Program-made: the position numbers and the translations under genes
NCBI GenBank assembly: GCA_022818135.1
Contig: JAFMSR010000002.1
Coordinates: 25,526,268-25,590,267 of the forward strand
DNA length: 64,000 nucleotides
DNA from: Saxidomus purpurata
Lineage: Eukaryota > Mollusca > Bivalvia > Venerida > Veneridae
Direction of reading: 5' to 3'
The notes under the pieces: generated by a model
Seen by the model: the letters and a program-made list of their open reading frames with translations, nothing else
Told to the model about the DNA's origin: nothing
Databases searched by the model: none
Shown here: piece by piece, positions 1 to 10,360 of the stretch
Layout of the letters: each line of letters starts with the position of its first letter
Position numbering within the stretch: position 1 is the stretch's first letter

Positions 1-110
1 CATCCCCATCTCCTGAAACCTCTTGGCCAATGCTAATGTAACTTGAGAGGGATGTTCCTTGCATGAAGCCCTACCAAAATTGTGTAAAGAATTCTACAAA
101 AGGTCTTTAT
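1..110 (+). repeat. Edge of dispersed bivalve repeat R1
   Basis: The first ~110 bases match the R1 copy starting near 58070: both contain the ccttgcatgaag segment and the aaaattgt..aaagaatt segment in the same order. The copy is cut by the window edge. No coding potential. Confidence 0.6.
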
Positions 111-240
111 CTTCAAGATGATGTGTATGACAGTACCAGATGTTCTCTGCTGCTGACACAATTCCATCAGCAACTCTGCAATGTCCTAAAAATCGCATGC
201 AGCGTAATTTCATGTAAATGAAGCAAATACTGTTGAAATT

Positions 241-484
241 TACTTGGTGAATGTGGGCGTTGAATTTGTATGTGACTTGACAAAGTTATCATAGATCAGG
301 AAATAAGTACATAAAAAAACTTTTTGGTGTGTTGGATTGATACATATTCCTATTTCTGTAATTGAATTTTAAACAAAAGAGGCATTATTCCATTTGCGAT
401 AAAGTAAATTAGAAAAAAAGAATGCCGTTGACAGTAACTTGATCAATAAATGAAATGATAATGCAATGCAATGGTAATCGTAAC
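241..484. repeat. Segmental-duplication block, left part (split by a transposon)
   Basis: Near-identical sequence recurs at about 17813-18043 and 56283-56466. It continues after the Mutator-like insertion at 3188. The block marks the left side of the duplicated lectin units. No gene is seen in it. Confidence 0.7.
476..484. repeat. 9-bp target-site duplication, left copy
   Basis: AATCGTAAC directly abuts the left TIR of the 485-3187 element and recurs directly after the right TIR. Confidence 0.85.
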
Positions 485-3187
485 GGAATGGTATAAAACG
501 CAGATGACATAGAAATAGAAGGACTGCAGACAACATAGGTAAAGAAGGATTTTCTCTTATGCAGATAACATAGACAAAGAAGGGTGTTGAAAAACGCAGA
601 CAATATAGATTGTGTGAAGGTGTGAAACACTATCACAGTGGTACTTTGTGACATAGATTTAAGATAATTTTCTAAAGTTTATTTAGAAAATGTTCAATAT
701 TTTACTTTGATATGATCAGCAATTATTTTAATTTAATGGTAAATTTCCCTTTGCAGTTTATTGTAATATTTCAGAGCATTATAGTACAAACTAATTTTTT
801 TAACTCCTGCATTTATTCAACATAGATTGAAAGTAAGGAAATATTTTTGCGTTATATTTAATTCGTAAATTGAAGTTATGTTAATTAAATTAAATTAATA
901 TCTAATTAGATTTATTGTATAGTTACAATTTTTTCAAGGCTTATTAAACTTGGTTGCGGCAATGAGGAAAGTATGTCATTTCCAATAACATTAATATTGT
1001 ATAAGTATTTGTTCTCTGATTTATATATAAAAAATACATTTGTGTTCAAGGGAGATGAACAAGGAGGGGGAGGGGCTGGGGGGGAAATAAATGAAATAAT
1101 GAAAATAAGAAAAACGTGAAAACTTAAATTAATTCATTTATATTCTCACAATAACCAAACACGTGGAATAAAACACACAAAGAAATTTATAAATTTATAC
1201 ATGTACTTTCTATTGAAGATCACTAGATCTGTAGGAACAACTTATTCTTAAAAACGAAGGCCTATACACATCAAGAAATCAAAATGTAAGTCATAGAAAT
1301 GACCTTTGTATTAAAGTAGATATTCAACAAACTCTATGAATAAGAGATTCACAACAATAGCAAATATTACTGTTATATTATTATATAGTAAATTAAACGT
1401 ACAATATATAATATCAAGTCCAACACGTTTAATTCATCTACTCTTATTGTGAAAGATTTGCAAAAGTTTTTACATTTATAAAATTCATAAGTTATATTAA
1501 TATTATATTATTTTTACAAAAGTAAAACAGAATTAATGTTCTGCAAATGAAAAAATGTGTTCAAGGTGTCAAGCCTAGCAAAATATGCTTAAGAGATTTT
1601 AATTGTCTTAAATGCAATAACTGTATTGAATCAGATCATCACTTGAAACTTTGATGATACACATGCATAACATAGTCCATACATTCCGATTATAGGTGTT
1701 GATTAGCAATAAACATGTTCTGATTAATGACACTTGAGTGTTGATTGGTAAACAGCTGATTGACTGATTGGTAATAAACAGCAGCTTAAACACTAGATTA
1801 ATTGGTTTATTACTTATTTCCTGCTGTTTTTGTTTTCTTAAGAAATTAGTTTATTATCCAAGAGTAAAAGTGATTTTTTAACACAAAAAGCATTTAATTC
1901 AGTATTTCACATGTGATGTCTTAGGCATATTTAGCCAGATTTGATCATGTGAACACATTTTATTTGCAGAAAACTAATTCTCACTTTAGATAAATGCGTG
2001 ACAGTTACATTTTTTAATCAAAATTAAATGTTTTGTTAAGAAATTTATAGAATAGAATGCAGATATTCTTTAGTAATTATTTTTATTCCGACCACCCATT
2101 ATTTGTCAGTAAAACTTAAGCTGAAACACTGTTTTATCTTTTTTTTAATGTATGTCTCTTTGACTGAAATGAATAATTTGTTAGTGGAACAGAAACATTG
2201 TACACTTTTCTCAGACTGTAGCAAAAGTAACTTACATGTGTAAATTATTCACATAACTTAACACTTTACTCAGTGCACATCCTTTATGGTATTACATTGA
2301 CAATGTACGTTTGTTTGTAATTGTGCTTATTAGGTCCACCAACCTCGTTCGAGGTATAGTCGGTATGACCCGGTTTGACAATGTACTAAAGACCACATGT
2401 GTTAAATATGCCTAGATTATATTGAAAAGAATAGGTAAAATACTAATTATCTTTATTCTTAATCGTTTTTTTTTCAAATAAGAAGTTCTCAACACTTTTA
2501 ATTGTGTACACCAGCATTTATCAACTTTTATCTACTGTAATAGTAGCTATACGGTAGCTGGATATGGAAAACAGAAGCCAGTCTATCATTTGCTAAGACC
2601 CCTACTAAAATGCAGATTATTTATGACTGTACAATAATATTGTAACTTTATGCCAAGTACTGCTAGTCAAAATCATAAAAACCATGCTATTTTCCAATTA
2701 TCTCTTAAGTTTAGTGTAATAATAACATACATTTATTTACACAATAGAACCATGCTAACTTCACTTTAAAACCATGTTGACATATGCCCTTCTTTTGTAT
2801 ATGTTGTTTCTTCATAAAAAAACTTCATTCAACCTTTTACACCTTATTAGAATTAAGTATGCCTTTAATTGATCAAAGAATAATTGCATGCAAACTTACA
2901 CAAATCAAACATTTCACTAATTAGCATATTCTAATTATCAGTATCATTTTAAATCTAAAATTTCACTACTATAACCGGTACAAATTATTCAATTTACCAC
3001 CTGTGATAGTTTGCATGAGATAATATTCTGTTGAAATGCATATAGAAAGGTTTCATACACAATCTATATTGTCTGCGTTTTTCAACACCCTTCTTTGTCT
3101 ATATTATCTGCATAAGAGAAAATCCTTCTTTACCTATGTTGTCTGCAGTCCTTCTATTTCTATGTCATCTGCGTTTTATACCGTTCC
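485..3187. mobile_element. Mutator-like (MULE-type) non-autonomous DNA transposon
   Basis: The two ends are inverted copies of each other over about 133 bp (485-617 against 3054-3187), differing at only a few positions. They start GGAATGGTATAAAACGC and GGAACGGTATAAAACGC. The element is flanked by a perfect 9-bp direct repeat AATCGTAAC (476-484 and 3188-3196). The paralogous unit at 18030-18050 has the empty site with a single copy of this 9-mer. Each TIR contains four related subrepeats of the form gcaga-acata-gaagg. The interior (about 2.4 kb, very AT-rich) has no transposase ORF. A 9-bp duplication and long TIRs are typical of the Mutator superfamily; that assignment is inference. Confidence 0.85.
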
Positions 3188-3196
3188 AATCGTAAC
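3188..3196. repeat. 9-bp target-site duplication, right copy
   Basis: AATCGTAAC directly abuts the right TIR of the 485-3187 element, matching positions 476-484. Confidence 0.85.
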
Positions 3197-5640
3197 ACTT
3201 CATTAACCTAGTAATGCTAGTAGCATGTACAGCGGTAACTTCTAAACACACCAAGATATGGCCGATTAGAGGGCCAGAAGGTGTTCATTTTGAACAAGAT
3301 AGTCAGTCCACAGTATTAAGCGACACAATGCTTGCAGACGGAGATGACCAGGCTTGATGATTCATCAGGAATTAAGAAAAGTGAACGGTGCCTTCGAAAT
3401 GCATGTGGTGATCTCTGGTATGATCACTGGTTCTGTGTTGATCTTATATAAACTATTCTAGTTAGTGAGAGGTGTGAGCTATTCTAGCATGATTTTACAA
3501 TTCAAGGTCAGTATCTCTTTAATTTCCAGGACTGTTTGGCTTATTATCGAAACCTGTCGAGATTTGATGCCCATAAATATTTTGACAAGGTGTTGATCGG
3601 TTAAAACTATTTTGTCAAATGCTAAAGCAATTACTCGAAATGCTGTTAATTGTAATTAAGAAATACTGTAGTTCTGCTCTGGCTTTCACTTGAAAGAAAA
3701 TGCTTGTATTGGTCACACTTGAGATTACACATAAGAGGGCCATGATGGCACTAAATTGCTCATTTGAGTATCGTTGCATTTTAAAAAGAAAGTTTGTCAA
3801 AAGTTCATAATCAAGGTCAGTCACTGGACCTTGGGAAAATTAATTTGCAAAACTGCACAAATAGTCCAAATTTCATCTCTAGCTTGGAACACAAAACTAG
3901 GCCAAACGTCCAGGTCAGTCAAGGTCAAAGTTGAAATCTGCATTTAAAACTGTATAGTAAGATATGGTACAAATTGCATTCCTGTAGCTTCAAAACAGAA
4001 AAGTAGACCAGAAGGTCAAGGTCAGCAAGCGTCGATGTTGAAATTGACATTCAAATTGTATTTAGTGATATAGCTTCAAGAACAGAAAGTAGGTCAGTAG
4101 GTCAAGGGCATGCAAAACTATCAATATAGTTCGAATTCCATTACTGTAGCTTTAAAAATCAAGAAAGTAGGTCACCCCATAGTTACCATTTGACCACAAA
4201 ATCAGTAGGGATAATCAAATGGTCAAGACCAACCTCGTTATCTTGTTCGAAGATCATAGGCCAAATGGTTTTCCAGTTATTGAACATAATTTATTTGACC
4301 TTTGACCCAGTGACCTTAATACCAATAGAGGTCATCTACTGGGTTAGATCAACCTGTCCAAATATTCGATGCCCAATGGTTTTCGAGTTGATGAACATAA
4401 GAGGATAAACCTTGTAATCCAAAGTGTGTGGTCATTTTTTACCCCCCCCCCCCCGGGACATAATGTGAAAAAAAATCACAGACGGCCACCAGACAAGGCA
4501 ATGTGGTCTTGGCCACGCAGTTTCAGGCAAGAAGATACATTTATATACAGACAAGCAACCCGAAGGACGTTATCAATTTTGACCCTAGGGACAAGACTTG
4601 AACAAACTTGGTAGAGGTCCAATAGACAGCGTACCAAACCAAATAGCTTAGCTCTGTTACAGAATATTTTAAAAGTTGTTCCTATATAAATCTTTGTTAA
4701 ACAAGTAACCACGGGCTGGGTCAGTATTTTCCAGAGGCGTATAATTTGAAGAAAGTTTGTAGAGGTCCACAAGACAATGCTACATACTAAACATCTGAGC
4801 TCTAGACCATGTGGTTTTGGAGAAGATTTATAAAAGTTTTCCTATGTAAGGCTATATAAAAAAGTGACGCCCGGGAGGGTCAATTTTGTCCCCAGGGGCA
4901 AGATTTGAACAAACTTGTTAGAGAACTAATATACACTGCTACACATCAAACATTTAAGCTCTATGCATTTAGTAGAATATTTCAAAAGCTTTTGCTTTCG
5001 GTTGCTATGCAACCAGAGTTCTGCATGGAATGCTCCTGCTAGAACAAACCTTGGTAGCGCTCCTTACCAGGAACATCCCTACCAAGTTTCATCTCCATTG
5101 GCAAAGCCGTTTCAGAGGAGATGTTTGAAGCCTAGCGTACTAGACCAACTATTTTATTCTGCAAAGAGTCGACGGAATGTCTTTCGACGAAATTTCGTGC
5201 ACCAAATTTAAAGTAGGTCGGTTGGCAGATTTTTTATTTATTTTTTATAGTTTTATTTTCCCTTTGTTGCCCTGAAACACTTGACAATTGGTTGATTAAT
5301 TTCTTATGAAAAGTTTGATGTCGGCAGTGAAAAGATAAGGTCTGCCGAGACACCTAAAACACATTTTGTTTTTGCTTAACAGATGGCGATAATTGCTAGG
5401 GATGTGTGCGCGCGTGCGCGTGTACGTTATATCTGTGACAAATGAACTTTGCTTAAAATTAAATAAGTGCGTGAGATACGTTTGTATTCGTTACAAGTGA
5501 ACTTTGTTTACAATGTAAGGCGAACTAAGTACGTACGCTTTGGCATTATTTCAATATGTTTACAAAGTGGACGCTCGTTTTTATTAAAACATGAGTTCGA
5601 TATACAGCTTTTAAAAGTTTAAAATGAATATTTGTATGTC
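3197..5640. repeat. Duplicated non-coding block containing dispersed repeat R1, upstream of lectin copy 1
   Basis: This stretch is collinear with 18044-19740 and, in parts, with 25860-26970 and 56467-57990. From about 3733 it carries R1 in inverse orientation (agagggccatgat...), with many AAGGTCA-type segments and a C-run at 4443. The end near 5200 shares a tctgcaaagagtcg segment with the other copies. The short ORFs here are not conserved between copies, so I see no gene. Confidence 0.6.
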
Positions 5641-5648
5641 CATTACGG

Positions 5649-5712
5649 TATTGACCGATTTTACATCCGAGTTTATATCCGCTATTGACCGATTTTACAT
5701 CCGCTATCTTTC
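5649..5712 (+). promoter_or_regulatory. Direct repeat upstream of lectin copy 1, possible promoter element
   Basis: The segment tattgaccgattttacatcc occurs twice here, twice at 26998-27047 before intact copy 4, and once, degraded, near 19763 before pseudogene copy 3. It lies 170-240 bp before the start codon. Conservation before both intact genes suggests, but does not prove, a regulatory role. Confidence 0.35.
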
Positions 5713-5885
5713 AATTGCTTACAGTAAAAAACCTTAACGTTTTTCAATCAATCAAAAATTATTTGTTTAGTCCCATAAGCTTATATTTTCCATTTCAATG
5801 CAGCAAGATTCACAAAATACACAGTTCTTGTTAAACACGTTCGCTATTAGACAGATATTTTCATCAAAGTAAGTATGAAATAGCG

Positions 5886-6982
5886 ATGTCAACGATTGTG
5901 AACATTGTGTATTTAATCTTCTTGTTTAAAGATGTATTTTCTTTGACATACCTAAGCAAATATGAAAGATTCAGTGCTTTGGATGGACATAAATGTCCGA
6001 TTAATAATATATTATTCAATATCAAAAACGTTGTAAGCATTGTTGAGTGTATGTCATTCTGTTCAAATGAAACAACATGTGACGCCATCTCATACGCAAT
6101 ATCAACAAAAGAATGCATTGGTTGCGATGGTAACTTTAACAGCAGTAACGGCTTGGATGAATTTGAAAATTCGCAATTTCACAAACGCAGTGGTGAGTAC
6201 ATTTACTAAAATTTAACAGAAAGTAAAACAAAAACCAAATCCTTAGGAAATGTTTTCTATGATTTGAATACTCGCTATGAATTTCAGACATAAAGTATAA
6301 ATTCATTTATTTTAATGTTTTATTCATAAATTATATGCAAGCATCTGAACCTACTGATAACACTTGTCACAACATTAGTTCACTTCAATTCCATTGTTTC
6401 GCTAGAAAAATAAAAATGTAGTAAACATTAAAGAGTTAATTCATATACACGAGGATAACTTTGTGTACACTTTACCAGAAGAGAAACAAGTACAATCATG
6501 CCATGGAAAATCTTTCCATCAGTACAGTCATTCTCCATCAGTACAGTTATTCTCCATCAGTACAGTCATTCTCCATCAGTACAGTTATTCTCCATCAGTA
6601 CAGCCATTCTCCATCATTACAGTCATTCTCCATCAGTACAGTCATTCTCAATCATTACAGTCATTCTCCATCAGTACAGCCATTCTCCATCATTACAGTC
6701 ATTCTCCATCAGTACAGTCATTCTCAATCATTACAGTCATTCTCCATCAGTACAGTCATTCTCCATCAGTACAGTCATTCTCCATCAGTACAGCCATTTC
6801 TCCATCAGGAAAGTCATTCTCAAACGTACAGTCACTTCTCTATGAATACCCATCTACAAATCAGTTCAGTCATTCTCCAACAGTACAGATGCTAGGGAAA
6901 TACAATCAAAATCTAAGTCAATCAATCTCAATCAAACAATCAATCAATCAATCAATCAATCAAGCAAGCAGATGCAAGAAAT

Positions 6983-7063
<81 letters not shown>

Positions 7064-10000
7064 TCAGTAATTCATAGAAAAATCTACATCAATCGGTAAC
7101 GCCTTCTCAGTAATACAGTCTTACACAGGGAAATTGTGCCTTCTGTAGAAGAGCCATCCCTTTATCAGTACAGTAAAATTGCACTTTACTGGATGATACC
7201 TGTATACCCAGTTCAATATTTGTTTTTTTTCGTGCATACAGAACACAATTGACAAAGTACAAGTTTATTTTTAATAATAACATGTATTATATAATATATA
7301 CATCAACGATATATCTCATTTGTGTCGCGAAATCTTTCATTATTATTGAGGCCCCGAGTACAATGATACTCTCTATTGGAAGAAATGTATTGTTTCAGCT
7401 TCGGCACTTCTCAAAGTGCTGCATTAAACAGAACGATTAAAAAAAAACTGTCAACGTCAAAAGTGAAAGTTGCCTTCAAATATGGAATGACCATCAGCCA
7501 TATAACAAAGCAATTTAGGACTTTTCAGCCTTGATAAATTTTATTTTCACACGTATACTTCTGCTCAATGTCAATATCAAACGTCCATTACTAACACCAA
7601 ATCGAATGGAATCGTAACGGGCGTCTTCTCAAAAGGAAAATATGGCATACTGTATTGAATGTGACATTATCGTGTTGAAAAATTGAGTTTAACAAAAGAA
7701 TTGATAAATTATATTTTGCCTTTTCAAACCCGAAAGTAGGTTGCCCTGTTTTCAAATATCTTTGTAATTTTCCAGAAATCTCCGAGAAAGAGAGACTGTA
7801 AATAGGTTGTACATAAATAAAAATGCCTATTTTGAATAATAATTGAAGAACTTTACTTCCAATGATGTGCAAAGTATATGCTTGACTGTTTACAACATTC
7901 AATAAAGCGAAAGTATGACAAAAAGACCACTCAGGACAATCTAAGGAAATATACAAACATTCACTCGTTTCTCAGCAGCAGTATTTCAAACAGGGAAATA
8001 CTCCACGGATATTGTAAAGTTTTAGAAGCCAGTTTCAAACTGTATTTCTCTGTTACAAGTAATGTCATATTATTTTCGTTATTGTTTATCGTTTTGAAAC
8101 TACTGTTAAATAAAATTTCGAGATTATTACTATCTACGACTTCATGTATTATCATTGTATTTTCAACATTCGGTTATTTTTTCATATCATGGTAAAGTTC
8201 GTTATGTTGTTACTTAATTATTGCTCTTTAAAACGTCATAGTCATAGTCAGTTATATGAACTTTGGAAATACGTTTGCAAAACTGCACAAATAGTTGAAA
8301 TTTCATATCTCGTTGTTATTAAATCTGACCCTGTGGGCATAATTTGAACACACTTGGTAGTGGTCCACTTGGCAATATTACAATCTCAGTTTTAAACCGA
8401 AACAAGTCTTTGTAAAACAAGTCCACTAGGCAAGGCTACATACTTCATATTTAAGCTCTAGACCTTTTGGTTTTGGTGAAATTTTAAAACATTTTTTTCC
8501 TATATAAGTGTATATGAAGACTAGTGATTCCGTAGTTGTGGCTAATTTTGACCCAAGGAGCATATTTTGAAAATCTTCGAAGAGATCCATTAGACAATGT
8601 TACACACTGCATATCTAAGCTGAGTAAGCTCTAGGGTTGTCGAAAATAATAGCTCTTATTTAAAAAAAAAAAAGGGCCCCCGGGGGGGTTAGTTTTGTTT
8701 CCGGGGCCTTGTGATTTGAACAAACTAGATAGAAGACCACTAGAAAATGATGCAAACCAAATATCAAAGCTCTGGGCCTTGAGGTTTGGAGAAAAAGATT
8801 TTCAAATAGTTTTATATTTTAAGCTCTGGTGGTCACGTTGCAATGTCAACTGGAACAGTTTGAATTAAGAAAACTAAATGCAAGGATGCTCCTAGCCGAA
8901 TTTGATAAAATCCCATGATTCGGTTTATGAGAAGCAGTCATTTGAACGAACGGACGGACGGACGGCGGACATTCATCCACCCTAGACGCTCACTCTGAGT
9001 CAGTGGCTCTGGCGGGCTAAAATGATTATCTTCACTATTTTAGAATGTCCAGACGGTAATGGGACGATTGAGTTACGAGACAATTTTCGATTGAAATTTT
9101 ATACCGATAACAAGTCGAAGAGCACAGCCGAAACGATCTGCAAAGAGGAGCTGAACGGACGTCTGGTGATACTGAACGAACAGTGGAAAATGAACACAGT
9201 GTCAACCATTTTGAATACCTGCTCAGGTAATGGTTATTGTCTTACATTTTCAAACTAGATTGCCTAGGAAATAATTAAAACTAATGCACACCCATACTGC
9301 AGATAAAATTATTCATAGGTGTTACGGAATCAAATTGAAACTATTACGAGCGTAGTCATCAAATGAAGAAGGTATTGATTAAATCATCTTTGTCAATTGA
9401 AGTGATTTGTGGGCTGACTGTGCCATGTATCAATTCATAACAGTTCTCAGAAACTTTCAGATAGTTGTCGTATATGTTGGGTAACCTAATGAATGCGTGA
9501 ACGTACTGACTGCCAGTATATACCTTTGAAGTGACTTGAATGAATTTTCAGCCAAATGACAGTTACTTTTCCTTTTCTAACAATGAATTTACATGTTTAC
9601 ATTGCTTTGTTATATACTCCCACAGAGAGGCGTATATACATTGGTAATGTCCTCCATTGTCCCGGCATTCATGCATTCATCTATTGATAAACTATTGCTT
9701 ACATGCCAATAAGTGTGGTCCTGATTCTTTAACTATAAAAGAATACCGTGAAAACATCTTTTGTGTGCAAGTCCCTAGATGTGTCAACAAATGAACAACA
9801 TAAATGATACGATTGTCAAAAAGGACGGATAGACTGTTAATTTTTTTTCCAGGATTTATTGGCCAACTGTTCTATTGGGTCGATGGAGGAAGACTAGAGG
9901 AAAACCAATCAGATTGGAAATTCGCTGATGGAAGTCACGTCCCAATGGTGCAGACGACATTTTGGCAGAGCGGTCAGCCAAACACTGGTTCAGCTAGATG

Positions 10001-10091
10001 TATATCTCTGAAATCCCGACGTAGATCTCTTGTTTCTAGGTTTAATGACAGGGGTTGTGATAAGTACTATCCATCTGTATGTGAATACTGA
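5886..10091 (+). CDS. PAN/apple-like plus C-type lectin domain secreted protein, copy 1 (intact, 3 exons)
   Basis: Exons 5886-6192, 9044-9226 and 9853-10091 join in phase 1 to give 242 codons ending in TGA. Donors are GTGAGT and GTAATG; acceptors are tattttag and tttttccag. Residues 1-19 form a hydrophobic signal peptide. Residues 22-95 form a PAN/apple-like module with Cys 37, 55, 59, 65, 77 and 80, and possible N-glycosylation at NET61 and NSS85. Residues 104-242 form a C-type lectin domain with Cys 104, 135, 162, 213, 232 and 240, a QPN motif at 205-207 where classical lectins have EPN or QPD, and FND at 227-229 in place of WND; it ends VCEY. The WIGL motif is not recognisable. The likely role is a secreted, perhaps immune, carbohydrate- or glycan-recognition protein. 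Ligand and calcium dependence are not known. Intron 1 carries a minisatellite and an R1-type repeat. Confidence 0.87.
6520..6850 (+). repeat. 19-bp minisatellite in intron 1 of lectin copy 1
   Basis: About 16 units of the 19-mer catcagtacagtcattctc run in tandem, with variants such as catcattacag and gttattctc. Homologous introns of copies 4 (27822-27858), 5 (about 35905-35925) and 6 (about 59937-59975) hold only one or two units, so the array expanded in copy 1 only. The unit has no stop in any forward frame, which produces three overlapping spurious ORFs. Confidence 0.9.
6940..7066 (+). repeat. (ATCA)n microsatellite
   Basis: Nearly perfect aatc/atca tetranucleotide repeat, interrupted once around 6961-6985 by caagcaagcagatgc. 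Short homologous tracts lie at 27871-27895 and, degraded, at 60061-60120. Confidence 0.95.
8340..9020 (+). repeat. R1-related dispersed repeat inserted in intron 1 of copy 1
   Basis: It is collinear with 60960-61625 in copy 6 but missing from the same intron in copy 4, where the intron runs from about 28470 straight into exon B. It ends with an acgg tetranucleotide run and a gtcagtggctctggc segment just before exon B. Confidence 0.7.
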
Positions 10092-10354
10092 TAGCATACA
10101 TTATGTAATTTTTTAAATTTCACTTTTAAATTGAATTTGAAATATTTTGACTACTGTGAAAGTAGTGCCTCATTGATGTAACATAGAAGGCTTTTCATAT
10201 AGCAAACTTCAACGTGCAGTCCACGTACGGAAAACATTATTTCGTTTTTTTTATTTAATTCGAACCCACGCTTGAAACTAGTCTAGAATTCTAACATAAA
10301 TTTGCTTCAATTTGTATATTCTTGTACGAAAATTATTTCGAAATTATTTCGAAA

Positions 10355-10360
10355 AATAAA
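10355..10360 (+). terminator. Possible polyadenylation signal of lectin copy 1
   Basis: An AATAAA hexamer lies 264 bp after the stop codon. The position is not shared with copies 3, 4 and 6, which have AATAAA at a different, mutually homologous place. Confidence 0.3.

Noticed and set aside
485..3187. hAT or piggyBac assignment
   Set aside because: The duplication is 9 bp, not the 8 bp of hAT or the TTAA of piggyBac, and the TIRs are far longer than usual for either.
6520..6850. CRISPR-like regular repeats
   Set aside because: The 19-bp units are directly adjacent with no unique spacers, in a eukaryotic intron. It is a minisatellite.
6461..7077. Three overlapping ORFs of 115-204 codons, rich in H, S, Q and I
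   Set aside because: All are translations of the 19-bp minisatellite and the ATCA microsatellite inside lectin intron 1.
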